Source: Datura wrightii (taxonomy: Eukaryota; Streptophyta; Magnoliopsida; Solanales; Solanaceae). From it: DNA of 64,000 nt. Numbering within the stretch: the first letter of the stretch is position 1; each line of letters starts with the position of its first letter. Below, one piece after another: positions 50,766 through 63,149 of the stretch. The notes under the pieces were generated by a model that saw nothing but the letters and a program-made list of their open reading frames with translations, was not told the origin of the DNA and made no database searches. Location of the stretch: assembly GCA_035772735.1 (NCBI GenBank), contig JASDFA010000007.1, positions 146,009,001 to 146,073,000 of the forward strand, given 5' to 3'. The position numbers and the translations under genes are program-made.

Positions 50766-53011
50766 GTGGACACAAACAACCCGCTTTTATACCGAAAAAA
50801 TTATTCGCATTTAATATTAAATATTAAATTAAAAAATTTATTATTATTATAAAATTTTAATATTTATCAAAATAATAATAACATATTTCGTGTATTTTCT
50901 CAACTAAAATCTAAAAAGTATATCATGTATGCAATTTCACCTATATTTTATAGAAGTAAAAAGATTGTTTTCAATAAACTTTTAATTCAAATAAATTAGA
51001 GTAAGAAAAACAAATAAGTAAGACAAATATAATAGCGAAAAAGTTATGCTAAAAAGTAATTGAAAAGAATTAGTACCAACAACAAGATGTGCTATATTGA
51101 AGTAAAAAAAATGACAAGTAACACAAGAATCGAAGAATAATACAGTAAGAAAAATTTTAATATTTATAGAAGATAATAATTTAATTTTGTTTTTCCTACT
51201 TTTATTATAAAATTATTTTTTTTCTTAATTTCAAAATGCTTATTTTTTTTAAAAAAAATATTTTTAAAATTTTTTGATCAATTAAATATAAAAAAGTAAA
51301 AAAAAAAATTTCCGTACTAAACATGCTTATATGTGTTTGAATTTGCACATGAAAACTAATTGACAAAGAAAAATATTTGTCATTGAGAGTAAAAAATAGA
51401 TGCCATTTAAGACAATTTCTTAAGATGCCATTAGATTACAAAACAAATATTCCATGCTTTATTATATGTTCTACAAAACGAAGTGGGACGGCCTGTCGGC
51501 CAACAAACTTTTCCTTCATTCCTATCTGTTTTCTTTAAAGTGAAAAGGACAGAGATCAATGAATTAGAAAATGACTTTCCATGTTCCTTTGCCTTACATA
51601 TTACTTGGAACCCGTTTGAGTTAATCGATTACATGTAAAAATTAATTTTATAAATAAGTGATTATGTATTTAAATAGAAGTGTTAAAATTAATAATGTAA
51701 TAATATGTGATAAGTATTTTTTTTTTTAAAGTTAAAATGATTGACATATTGATCTTGAAAAGTATCTTTTACCGTAAAACAATAAGTTAGGATGATTAAC
51801 TTATGATTTTTGTTTGATTTTGGCTTCTAAACACTTTTGATATTTACTAAATGCGTAGTTAAACTAAGATATGCTAATATAGTTAATATGACCAGCTTAT
51901 CAACTTATTCAATTACCCTCTTAGTCAACTGAATGATCAATTTATTTTTGAGCCACCAAAATTGAATAATTTTTGATACTTAAATAGAACGAGCTGTTTG
52001 ATTGCGAGTTTTTTCGTTATCACGAGGAGATTCATATTCAATATTCTTTTGGCGCCGAAAGGAAGGGTGTTAATCGTTTGCCTTTTAAATTACAACGCTA
52101 AACGTCATTTTCACACCAAAGTAAAACACACTTATCCAAATCAAATCAATCTATGCGATCTGCCATTTTGGGATTTGGATTCAACGGTCACAGATTCTTC
52201 ACGAGTTTTCCCTCCAAAATATTCCAACTGTCATGGCCCACTGTTTGCTCATTTGTGGGCCTTTTTTCCATTCAACTGTCTGCCCAGCCCAATCCTTCCA
52301 TTTACACAAAATCTTGCTTTAACTATCATTTTCCCCAAACTTTGGCATTTTCGGTTGGGTTGAAATTTTTAGTGGGGTACTTTTGGTGTGAATTGAAATC
52401 CTCTATTCATGGCATGATTTTAGATTATTTTATTTTTTGGTATAAGAAATTTTATATCATCCATGAGATGTTAAAAGTGTTTATTTTGACTAAACTTGCA
52501 TAAATTATTAAGGATTACTTTAGTCATTTGGGCAAATAGCATTTAGTTTGTCACAACTAGTTAAGTTTCATGTTTAGTCCACACCAGATCGAATATATAA
52601 ATGTTGATACTTGTAGTCAATAGTTCTGATTGTGGGGATTTCACTTTTATATTCAGTATTTCCTAGGCAACTTGACTCATTTTAAAGGACAAATATGACC
52701 ATTTTCTTCTTAGGTATCAGTACTTTTCTTTCTTTGGACACAGAGATATCTTGAAACAACTCTGTCATTTGATGCCTTTAAACAGAAAAAATGTGCACTT
52801 TGACTTGGTCAACTTGTTAAATTTTGACTTGTTAGATGAAGCTTATTACATCCACATTAAGGTCCCTAACTAGGAGCGGCAAAAGAATGGATCTAGTTAA
52901 ATATGGACGGGTTGAAATGAGTTAATTGAAAATGGGTAAAATATTCAACTCACTTATATTTAATATGAATAAAAATGGATTACCCAATGGATAGTATGAA
53001 TATCCATATGA
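50766..53011. other. Intergenic DNA, no supported gene
   Basis: Two overlapping frames at 51998-52503 in different phases over the same DNA have no recognisable domain. About 52860-53010 has GGCAAAAGAATGG...GACGGGTTGAAATGAG words of an older repeat, into which the next element seems inserted. Confidence 0.4.
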
Positions 53012-53344
53012 CATAATATATAAATAGACACTCAAATTTGGCTTCAACTGGCAATTAAACATTCAAACTTTGAGAATCTATATCTAGACACCTTAACTTG
53101 GTTTCACTGTGTCAATTGAGCACTCCAACTTACAAGATGATCATCTAGACACCTCAACTTAGTTTTACTGAGTCATGAGTCATGTGCCACGTCAGCATCG
53201 TGTGCCTACAAGACATAGTGAGGACTAGTTAGAGTGCTTAGTTGTCAGATGAGACTAAGTTGAGGTAACTAGATGTGTACTCTGAAAGTTTGATTGCTTA
53301 ATTGCCAATTGAGGCCAAGTTTAAGTGTCTATTTATATATTATG
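53012..53344. mobile_element. Foldback element with about 60-bp terminal inverted repeats
   Basis: The left end CATAATATATAAATAGACAC... and the inverse of the right end (...GTGTCTATTTATATATTATG) match over about 60 bp with few differences. The interior has further inverted CACCTCAACTTAGTTT-type words. Length about 333 bp, non-coding. The superfamily is unclear, as no sure target duplication was found. Confidence 0.7.
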
Positions 53345-55127
53345 CCTATCAAACGTTAAAATAGATTGAATTAAATGAGTTACTACGTATATTATCTATT
53401 TTATCGACTCTATCCCTGACCTAAAATTTAGACAAACAAAAGTTTTTATCTTAGTCAACATTAGTCAGCTTTCTCCCTGTAATAACGGTGGGTACCTCAA
53501 AACATGGGCCGATCTAGCTAGTAAGATTGTTACGTGTTCACATAGTTCGGAATCAGTTCGTTGAATCAATTATTATCGTATATTATCCTGAGACCGCTAT
53601 AAAAACTAGTAAATTTAGAACTCGGAATCTGCCCATGACTTAAAAGAGCCTTAGAAGTTTGGACTAATAGGCTATGTTTGCAGAAAAAAAGTCTCTATCA
53701 TTCATCTTTTATTAGCAATGTGTACACAGGGTTATGCTGAGTAGTAGCAACTGGTTTGCCTGTGCTTTTATTAAAGACAGATCGATCGATAGGAGCGCAT
53801 GGGAATTCTCTGTTACAATTGTGTTTTTTGTGGACAAACACTCTGCTGCCATTTTCTTGCTTTTTTTGTCCACATTGCTTCTTATAGTTGTTGGCAATTA
53901 GCTTTGGGTACGACATAAATCTGCTGCACATACTTAAAATTTAGCTAAGACAAGCAATATAAGCTCACAGAGTCACTGTTATGCAAAGATAGGTCACTTT
54001 TTTCACGAATTTTAAAAATTCATAGCTAAACAATAAAATTGGTCGCTAATTTAAGAAGTATGAAGAAGACAAATTGCATGTTAAAAGACAAAAATTATGA
54101 AAAAGTTTAAGAAGTATTTATAAATTACATAAAGATATTTATAAAAATTATATACACGTAATGTTAGGTTGGTTTGATTTAACTGATTTGACTATCTTTT
54201 AGTTAAAATCAAATCAAATCAATTATGTTCGGATTTTTTTCCAACACCTAACTAAATCGAACCAAATCACTAGTCGAGTTTCTTTTTCGGTTTGACTCGG
54301 CTTATAAGGTTGGTGCGGTTTGTCAGTTTGTTTTATACACCCCTAATTTGATTAAGAAATATTATAATAGTAAAATCAACATTGATTATAATGACATAAT
54401 TGAGATCTCTTTATTTTTAATTATAGACCTAGGATTTGAATTTTTAAAAATGAAAAAAAAATATTACTCGCTCAGTTTCAAAATAAGTGGCGTTTTAGCC
54501 CTTTTTTTTATTTTATTTCAAAATAAGTGGTAAGAAGACATTAATGATGTTTTTTCAATTTTATCTTTATTTAAATGAATAAGAATTTATAAACTACCAA
54601 AGTAAAAATGCATTTTACTTTCTAAAAGTGAGTAGTTTCTTATGACGTATGCCCAAACTAAAAATATCATTTATTTCGAAAAAGAGGAAGAACTGAAAGT
54701 GTAGTTCTCATAAATAAGCCCTATAATGTATTTAATGGGGACTAAAATAAATATTAAATACCAAGTGGGAAAAAAATAGTTAGGGTCAGAGAAGAAGTAC
54801 AGACGCTAATGGAATGATAAGCAGACAAAAGGGGGTAACGTCCATGTTAATCGCAAGGATTAGAATCATAATTGTCACTCACAAATCACAATCATTATCA
54901 TTATTATATTTGGGGCATTTGGTGGAAAAGCAAAGAAAAGAAATGAAGGGAAAATAAAACATATGGGCCAAAAATATTCAAAGCAATATAATGCATGTTC
55001 AAGATTTATGATCCCCGAACAGTGATGGTGGGGAAAATTGAGTGGAATCCAGTTTTCAGGTGCACTCTGACATTACAGATTTTTCTTTTTTATTCCTTTA
55101 TTTTTTAATTTTACTGGAAGAAATTTA
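53345..55127. other. Intergenic DNA, no supported gene
   Basis: A 77-codon minus-strand frame (53698-53931) has several Cys and Lys residues but no recognisable family. About 54160-54340 contains GGTTTGATTT/AAATCGAACC words of an old repeat. About 54465-54720 has CTCAGTTTCAAAATAAGTGG ends typical of another MITE. Confidence 0.4.
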
Positions 55128-55392
55128 TTGTTCTCCTCATTTCAATTTACGTGATAATTTTTATTTTTTAAAAGTTAATTTTAATATTTTAACTTGAAAA
55201 AAAAATTTAAAATTAAATCGAATTAGATTAACAGAATATTTTCAAATTATAACTTAAAACTATACTAAAAATACTGTAAACTGTATTTTTTCTCCTGTTG
55301 ATACAATGAGAAAATGTATTATAAAATATTGGTTAATGTTTTACGGTTTAAATTTTGAAAAACAAAAATTATCATATAAATTGAGACACAAA
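55128..55392. repeat. Degenerate Stowaway-like MITE
   Basis: CTCCTCATTTCAATTTACGTGATAATTTTT on the left pairs with the inverse of AAAAATTATCATATAAATTGAG on the right. Similar to the element at 29728. Confidence 0.6.
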
Positions 55393-56242
55393 ATTATATT
55401 AGAAGGATATCTTTTTTTCTAATTACTTTTAGGGGGCCTATTAGTGTGCCCTAAGCTTTGCTTGCATCATACTCCCACCTCACTTTTCACTTTTCTCCAT
55501 CTTATTTTTTCTTCTTTATATATATCAAAGGAGTAAAGTAGGTCAACTTCCACATCTTACAATTGATTAACTAAGTGTCTTGTTAGGTTACTGTAAATTT
55601 TGTGACAAATTATCTAGATGTAGGGCCAGGTCAGAGACATTTGATGTATCATTTGAGGTTACTTTTCCCTATTTTTGTCCAAAGTTGAGTCTGTATTGGA
55701 TTATGAAATCTTTATTTGATGTCCCACACAAAACCGACCTTGTGTAGAAATAAACGTAAGTTGTTCATAAAACAGGAAGTAGCAACATGGATTCTTATTA
55801 AGTTAAAAATTAATTAAAGAAATGTTCCCTGTTTTTGCTTTTGTGTTGTAGTTTATTTTCTGTTCCAAACATGCCATTCAGTGTAATATATCACGGACAC
55901 ATGTAGGTGATTTGATTTGCTTTGTCCCTCTTTTCTTTTTTAAAATGATAAAATATATCCATAATCTCTTGAATATGTTAATAAATTTTATTTAAATATT
56001 TAAATTATAGTATATTTTAATTGAACACCTGAACACATAATGAAATATTCTTATTAAATATTTTTATTTTATATTTCAAAAAGATTTAGATGCGTGTTTT
56101 CAAGTATCAATTATGTAAATAAATTTAATCACATAAAATATGTCATTTCCCTTGAATATACACATCAACATAAGTTGAAACATGCCTGAAATCTTACAGC
56201 TTATCGAGGCTAATGCGTATAATTAAGATATTTAAACAATTG

Positions 56243-56356
56243 TCGAGGGTCAATTCGAAAAACCTCTTTGGGATAAAGGTACTGCGTACATTCTTACTCT
56301 CCTCAGATCTCACTTGTGAGATATACACTGAATTTGTCATTGTTGTTGCTGTTAAT
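56243..56356 (+). mobile_element. TS-type SINE fragment (3' part)
   Basis: Contains GGTACTGCGTACATTCTTACTC, CTCAGATCTCACTTGTGAGAT, ATACACTGAATTTG and a TTGTTGTTG tail, the recognisable 3' region of the TS SINE known from tobacco and other Solanaceae. The 5' tRNA-like part is reduced to GGTCAATTCGAAAAACC. Supports a Solanaceae host. Confidence 0.8.
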
Positions 56357-58549
56357 CTATCTATATAATAAGCGTTTGAGAATATGTGTCAAAGTTTTTT
56401 AAAAAATTTAAATAAAAAATATTTCATTATGTATTTAGATGGTTAATCAAAGTATACTATATAATTTAAATGTTAGAAAATTTGAATACTTATCAATTAT
56501 TAAGCCTTTGAGAATCAATGTTTCTTTTGTCTTTCATTTGGCGGCTTTGTGCCAATCAGTTGATATTACCTTCTTAAAATATCAGCAAAAATGTAGAAGA
56601 AATAGCCGTCCGATGTACTAAAATTTTCGTTATGAGTAAAATTGCGGAAAGGGCCAGAGCAGGAAAATTGTAGAAATTAAGAAAAAAGGAGGAGCAAATA
56701 TTCACGTCTAGTGATTTAGAACCTCCATATTCTAAAACCAGGTAATGAAGTAATAATACATAGAAGATCCATTAGTATTACTTCAATTCTTAGGTAGCTA
56801 GTGATATATCAAATCAATCATTTTTGCCCAATTTGGGCCAGTTAGTATGCTTATGCCGGTGCTATAAATTCTTTGTATTCTAATATTGCTCATGGTGTAA
56901 TTAGGTAGATGCCTTTTGAGTTTTGACATATATAACCCACATAGGACATAGGTGAATATTATTATATATTGGGGGTTGGTTAGATAAGGCAGATTTCGAA
57001 TCCAATTTGAAGTCACTCATACATGTTTGTTAGTTAGTTTAATCTTCTTCCATATGATCTCAGAGATTATTCTCTTAGCTGTTTCCACATATAATAGCAA
57101 TTTACTTAATTACTCCAAACAAAGATGAAAGGAGTATATGATTTGTTGGGACCAATTGGTTTACATACCTAAATTGGTCATCATCAAGAACTCGGTACAA
57201 TTGAAATTCATAGCGAAGTTAAAGACACACGATATGAATTAAATTACGAAATTGATACGTAGACGAATAACTACTAAAATGATTAACGTATAAAATATAG
57301 TTAGATAAAACAAGCGAAATAGTAAATGCAGATAAATAAGTATTGAAGAATGAAAAAAGTCCCACATTGATCGTTAATAAGATGGGTGGTCCCCTTATAG
57401 GAACTTGAAAAATCTTCCCCTTGTAAGTCATTTCTTTACGGTAAGCTCGTATAATTACATATTTAAAGTCCAAGAAAGTTATTACTAATAGTTTGTACAT
57501 CTTATTAAACAATTTGTATTCATTTTTCTATTTATCACTTTCGAACGATAAATATTTCAAAAAATTATATATTATGAGTAAAAATTTTTGTTAAATTTTT
57601 ATTTTCGTTTTAAAATTTCATAAAAGTAATTTCAAAAAATGTTTAGTTATAATTTTAGTTTATATTTTAATATATTTAAATATGAATATACATCACAAGG
57701 GAATAAGTATAGGATATTCATAATATAGGACATGTAAATATTTAGTTTTAAAGTATAAGAGTTCCATCTATAACTAAATCATAATATAAAAGTGTTTAAT
57801 GTAATTACCCATTTTAAAATTAAAGTAGTCAACCGAGTTCTAAACGAATTAACTTTTTCTTTGCATAAACCAAATAAGCCCTCCTTATAATTCTTATAAT
57901 GGACCCATATTTACTTAAGAAGATAACCGTTATATTGATTTAAGCTCTGAAACTGAACAACAATGGAAACAGGAAATAAAAACTAAAATAAAGGAAAATT
58001 AAGAAAAGAGAGGTTCTATTACAAAAATAGCCAACGAAAAGAAAATACCAAAGTTTTAGCCTGCCTTAACTATCAAGGCTCCTGCTATTTATAACCATCA
58101 TATTCCTTTCAGCGCTGTAATTTAATGAAAGAGTTAATTCGAATAATAGTCTATTTAAACACATAAATTTAAAACAGCTGAGAAATATATAATATGTATA
58201 TAATAATGAATAATTTATATATATCGGCTAAAAAAAAGCAAATAGAAAATTCAAACTGACTATTTGTGTAAAAATCCTTATTTTAGTATCTTTTCTCAAC
58301 CTGGATCCCACAGCATATGTTGGGCTTTTCTCATTTTAGCCCAATTGTATTATCAGTAATGGGCATATTCGTAACATAAGATCTCAAACGACAATTTGTA
58401 AAAGACATGTCTAAAACAGAGTTTACTCTCATAATACGCAATTAAATTATAACGACATAAAAAAGAAAAGGAAAACAAATTAAATACATCACCTAGCCTG
58501 AGAAAGCTTTTTTTTTTTTTTTTTTAATTTTATTTCTCTAGTAACAATT
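56357..58549. other. Intergenic DNA, no supported gene
   Basis: Frames at 56439-56621, 56798-57016 and 57219-57512 have no recognisable domains. Around 58300 TGTTGGGCTTTTC and a T-run at about 58508-58526 precede the 3' end of the GST gene. Confidence 0.4.
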
Positions 58550-58605
58550 TTTATTCCCACAAAAAGATGTCAATATTAAATCCTTGGAAAATTTGATATA
58601 GATAT

Positions 58606-59887
58606 TCATTTGGCAGCTTGAGCCCGAGCCTTGAAATAACCAAGCAACATTTCTCTGGAAGGCATATTTTCCTTAACATGGTTGCAATTAAGATACTCAT
58701 CTCTCCACGCACATAAATTGGGAAATTTTTCACTTGTCACCAGCACAACTCCAGTGGCTTCTTCAATAATTCCAATCCAAAATCCGACAAAATTAGCTAC
58801 TATGTCAACAAAACCAATTTTTTCTCCCCCGAAGAACTTCTTGTCCTTGAGTTCATTGTCGAGAACTTTGAGAACCTCATAAGCTTCCTCTTTGTCTTTC
58901 TCTTGTTCATCTCCTTGGCTCCACAAAGCTTTCCATGCTGCTGGCAAGCACTGATGAAAAAAAATGTAGAAACTTGAACTAATCATCCTTAATGACTAAT
59001 TAGAGTGTATCTTGATTATTTTTTTGAGCATTGAAGTCTTTCTTGATGAAAAATATTTTCAAATAACTAAATAAAAGACTCCTCATAAAATTATTTTTCT
59101 AAAATAAATGAGGAGTAATTTCATTGATGTCCATTTAATTTTTACTTTATCATACCAAAGTCTTCTGAAAATCGAAGAAGACAGTTGACTTTGTCCAAGT
59201 TGAGTCACTTTTTCTTTACAAAAATAATTTAGTGAATTTTTCAATAAAATAAAAGGTAAATAATTATTGTAATGACTCTCTTCTTACCAAATACAAAATA
59301 GGCTACTTATATCAATATTTTTCTATATATTTAGTTGAAACTTTAAAAAGAATAAATTTTTAAAAATTATATTAAAAATTAATTTTTCAAGTTTAAAACT
59401 ATGTTTGGCATGCATTTTATTTTATAAAAAATTTAAATTCTTTTAAAAGTTCAAAAATAAATTTTCAAAAACCGACAAGATTTTGTACACAAATAATATT
59501 TTTAAATTTTTTGAGAAAAGAATTATTCTCAAAATGTATGGCCAAACAAGAAGGTAGAGAAGAAGGTAGTAGAATTACCTTGTCATCGAGGAACTTGGCC
59601 CAGAAACGAGCAATTGCTCTGTCATAAGGATCTTCAGGCAATATGGATGGACCTTCAAAGGCCTCGTCAATATACTCAATAATAACAAGTGACTCAGCAA
59701 TGGGCTTGCCATTGTGCAACAACACAGGAATTTTCTTATAAACTGGATTGGATTGAAGAAGCAGTGGGCTTTTGTTCTGCAAATCTTCTTCTATAAACTC
59801 ATATTCTACCCCCTTAATCTTCAAAGCCCATTCAACTCTGCGACTAGCAGGGCTCCCATTAACACCAAGCAATTTCACTCCTGACAT
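58606..59887 (-). CDS. Glutathione S-transferase, tau class, two exons
   Basis: Exon 1 is 59887-59579 (103 codons) and exon 2 is 58950-58606 (114 codons plus TGA), with a 628-bp GT...AG intron in phase 0, the usual single intron of tau GSTs. Total 217 aa, normal for the class. The thioredoxin-like N-domain has NGSPASRRVEWAL, with the catalytic-type Ser before Pro, then IPVLLHNGKPIAES and IIEYID for glutathione binding. The helical C-domain (AAWKALW, FFGGEKIGFVDI, W.D.Y) forms the hydrophobic-substrate site. The cytosolic enzyme conjugates glutathione to xenobiotics and lipid peroxides. The SPA in place of the common SPF next to the catalytic Ser may affect substrate fit. Upstream DNA is partly duplicated. 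Confidence 0.93.
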
Positions 59888-59963
59888 ATTCTTTCTTACA
59901 AATTCTAATTATGTTTGAAGATTTTCTTATGATGTTGTTGTTGTTCATTCTCTGTGTTCTCTT

Positions 59964-59971
59964 CTTTTATA
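59964..59971 (-). promoter_or_regulatory. TATA box of the GST gene
   Basis: TATAAAAG on the minus strand, 77 bp upstream of the ATG at 59887. Confidence 0.65.
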
Positions 59972-60014
59972 GCTTGAAAAATCAATAGAGAAATATATTA
60001 GGCAGTATGCACCA

Positions 60015-60187
60015 ATTGAATAAATTTCTTTTTATTTTATTTTTTTAACACTCAGGTGCTGACTGGTCAAATGTTTGCATTTGCGCTGACGACTTCATCC
60101 GAAGTCGTGGAAGCTTCTATTCGTTTAAAAATTGCTGGCCACTTTAGAAATTTCTAGACACACAATAACTTGTTAATGGACATCTTT
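60015..60187 (+). repeat. GST upstream repeat unit 1, with TGACG palindrome
   Basis: A 170-bp unit repeated at 60799-60967. It contains TGACG (60087-60091) leading into ACGACTTC-N4-GAAGTCGT (60089-60108), a perfect 8-bp inverted repeat. TGACG-type (as-1/ocs) elements bound by TGA bZIP factors are known in tau GST promoters, and this site lies about 120 bp upstream of the TATA box, so it is a likely regulatory site. Confidence 0.7.
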
Positions 60188-60452
60188 TACTTCTCCTATT
60201 TTAATTTATATGGTGTATTAATTTTAGTTTGTTGAAAAAAGAAATAATAATAAACTTAATGAAATAATTTATAATTTATTGTAAATCATAAATTTTAGAG
60301 GGTTTTTTTCTTTCAAATTTTAGAATAACTTTAAGTACTAAGAGTAAAATTGAAAAAATATGATCAATTATCTCTTGAATTTTGAAACTAACAAATATTT
60401 TAAAATAATTATTTTTAATATACTTAACAATTAAAATGAAACGAGGGGAGTA
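60188..60452. repeat. MITE, same family as 32565
   Basis: TACTTCTCCTATTTTAATTTATA and the inverse of AACAATTAAAATGAAACGAGGGGAG pair. The interior shares TTTAGAATAACTTTAAGTACTAAGAG and TGATCAATTATCTCTTGAATTTTGAAACTA. Confidence 0.7.
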
Positions 60453-60570
60453 AAATAGTTCAGATGTGATCACTATTTTCAAAAACGTAATAATTGATTC
60501 TTTTCGCTTCAAAAGACACTTGAAGTTATTGTATCTCCACCACAATTTCACACTCTCATGATAATTGATT

Positions 60571-60800
60571 AAGTAATTATTTTTTCCAGAAACTTGATAA
60601 AACGGAATCCATGAGTTATTTTCTGTGTATTGGTGTTCTGAGGAAGAATACAATTAATCAAATTAAATCTACTATAGTACTTGTTTTTGTACATATGTGT
60701 TTGATATATATTCTATTCGATTTATTTTAATTGTTATGCTTACTAAAAATAATTAATCCAAAGTACTAGTTGTTATTTTCAAAAATTAAAACATAATTAA
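60571..60800 (+). repeat. Direct repeat, partner at 62910-63149
   Basis: Shares TTTTTTCCAGAAACTTGATAA, ACAATTAATCAAATTAAATCTA and TACATATGTGTTTGATATATA with 62910-63149, same orientation. Part of a pattern of duplications upstream of the GST gene. Confidence 0.8.
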
Positions 60801-60967
60801 TTGAATAAATTTCTTTTTTTTAACACTTAGGTGCTGACTGGTCAAATGTTTGCATTTGCAGTGACGACTTCATCCGAAGTCGTGGAAGCTTCTATATATT
60901 CACTTAAAAATTGCTGGCTACTTTAGAAACTTCTGGACACACAATGACTTGTTAATTGACATTTTTT
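60799..60967 (+). repeat. GST upstream repeat unit 2, with TGACG palindrome
   Basis: Second copy of 60015-60187. TGACG is at 60862-60866 and the palindrome at 60864-60883, unchanged, although neighbouring bases differ. Confidence 0.75.
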
Positions 60968-61009
60968 AATTCGTTTTAATTGATGCAATGTATATTTTTT
61001 TTTGAAAAT

Positions 61010-62110
61010 GAATTATTGAAAATAAATCAAATATACCTTCCTTTTGATTTTGGGCTCAAAAATATCCTTACAGTTAGTACATTGACTCACTTTTGCCTCT
61101 CAAAACTAACATATATCATGTCATAATAAAACTCATTTAAAGCAATACAACTCACTTAAAACAATTTTATCTTACTGACTTGAAAATTCAAATTGGAGAA
61201 AAAAGTCTAATGTGTAATACTTTCTTCCTTTGACCCGTTTTTCACCTCTCTCTGCCTAACCAGCAGGTCATAACCATCATTAACAACTCTTAATCCTAAT
61301 TCATAAGCTATGTAGGATTAGTTATATCAATTCTCAGTGCCCATTTAACTTCATTTAGACCCATTTTAATCTGATGCTCAATACTCGAGCAATGACCACA
61401 TACATAGTCATTGAGACATTTAAACAAACACAAGCATTACGCTTCTTATTCAACAAAAATATAGCTACATATTTGAAGATCTAACATAAGGGGCACTTGG
61501 ATCTCCTCTACTTTGGCAGCTATGGAAAGACAAGCAATAACCACAAGTTTACTCATCCATGGCTTATCCTTATGAAAATAAACTCCAGAAATAAATCGAT
61601 AAAAATAGTTTGCAGCGAACACATCAGTTGCTTATTGTGTTCAATGACACTCTACGTCCATTTTGAAGGAATCTTTTCTTACCCTCATAAAAAAATCCAT
61701 TTGAAATTAGAGTATCTCAATCTAAAAGATTTTCTTTTTCCTTTGATAATAAACTCTTACGCTGATCATCTTTTCAAAAACAGGTCACATTCTAATAAAG
61801 GTGAAGTCTTTTTCACATTCTTGACGATCCAGTTCTAATTTCCTTCTTTTAAATGGTACCCTCCTCCCAAATCTTCGTCCTCAATTTGATCTTCCTCACA
61901 TAAGAGGGTATCAAGATTCCACAGTAAGTTTTTTTTTTTTTTCAACTTAAATTTTCAAGTTAGAAAAACAAAATTGTTTTAGGTGAGTTTTAATGTGACA
62001 TGACGACTGTTAGTTTTGAGGGGTAAAAGTGAGCCAATAAACTAAAGGTAAGGGTATTTTTTAGCCCAAAATCAAACGGAAGATATATTTGATCCATTTT
62101 CAATGGTTCA
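61010..62110. mobile_element. Element with long terminal inverted repeats
   Basis: The left arm, about 61020-61165, and the inverse of the right arm, about 61955-62110, match over roughly 150 bp, for example GATTTTGGGCT.AAAAATA, CTCACTTTT.CC.CTCAAAACTAAC and CATGTCA.A.TAAAACTCA. The interior, about 780 bp, contains a 113-codon frame (61497-61838) with no recognisable domain. The layout fits a non-autonomous MULE-like or foldback element that may have captured DNA. Precise ends and a target duplication were not found. Confidence 0.65.
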
Positions 62111-62529
62111 GGAGTATTTTTGGCCCGTTTTCCATAATTAGTATAATAATTTGAATAATGTTGGTCATTGTGTTTTTAAAGATAGTTTCGACATGTATTT
62201 TTGGGCGAGTCCTAGAGTCGAATGTACTAAAAGCATTTTAGGATACAAGATATAAATTCATAAAGTGTAAGCCTTAAAACTTGGGGCATAAGCTGCGGAC
62301 GTAAAAGTGTATGCTTTAGACGTTAAATTTGAATTTTATCACTTTAAATTGTGTGTATATTTTATCACTTTAAATTGTATTTATATTTTATGCTATCATA
62401 TTTTTATATTATAGTGATTTTTTCTAAAATATGTATATTAATAAAGAAAACAACTCTCATTGAAAATGACATTGTCATAAATAGTTTTTTATGTGATTAT
62501 GCTTAAAATTGATAGGATGGAGATTTCAT
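62111..62529. other. AT-rich intergenic DNA
   Basis: No gene seen. GCATAAGCTGCGGACGTAAAAG-like words near 62290 suggest an old repeat. Confidence 0.4.
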
Positions 62530-62716
62530 AACACTACAATTCTGAAATAACTTTATCTATATTTTAACATATCTCTTACACTATTTATCCTTCTCTACTT
62601 TAATATATATATATATATATATTCACAACACTACAATCCTGAAATAACTTTATCTATATTTTAACATTGCTCTTACACTATTTATCCTTCTCTACTTTAA
62701 TATATATATATATATT
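62530..62716 (+). repeat. Tandem duplication, two units of about 95 bp
   Basis: AACACTACAATNCTGAAATAAC followed by TTTATCTATATTTTAACAT and CTCTTACACTATTTATCC, each unit ending in a (TA)n tract: 62530-62622 and 62627-62716. Near-identical, so recent. Confidence 0.85.
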
Positions 62717-62909
62717 TATGTAAATTTATCAGTGCAAATATTAATTGAGAGTGAGAAGGACTGGTGAAACATTTTCTTGATTCAAAATATATCAAAATTA
62801 AGCCAAGTTCTAGAAAACATTTCTCTTTTGTAATATGAAAAAAAGAATCTTTTAAAGTTCAGGAAAATTTTCTAGTACTTTTTCAAAAATATTTACACAA
62901 AATTCAAAC

Positions 62910-63149
62910 AGTAATTATTTTTTCCAGAAACTTGATAAAACGGAGTCCAAGAGTTATTTTTTGTGAATTGGTTTTCTGAGAAAGAATCACAATTAATCAA
63001 ATTAAATCTATTATGCTTGTTTCTGTACATATGTGTTTGATATATATTCTCTCCGATTCATTTTAATTATCATGCTTACTGAAAAAAATAACTAATCCAA
63101 TATAGTATTAGTAATTGTCATTTTAAAACTTAAAACATAATTAATTGAG
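62910..63149 (+). repeat. Direct repeat, partner at 60571-60800
   Basis: Second copy of the 60571 segment, 2.3 kb further from the GST gene and not followed by the palindrome unit. Confidence 0.8.

Noticed and set aside
51998..52503. Two overlapping ORFs of 116-121 codons
   Set aside because: Different frames of the same DNA, no domain, no conserved composition.
53698..53931. Cys/Lys-containing 77-codon minus-strand ORF as a possible secreted peptide
   Set aside because: No signal peptide and no regular cysteine spacing.
61497..61838. 113-codon ORF inside the long-inverted-repeat element
   Set aside because: No transposase motif or other domain; probably chance within captured or non-coding DNA.
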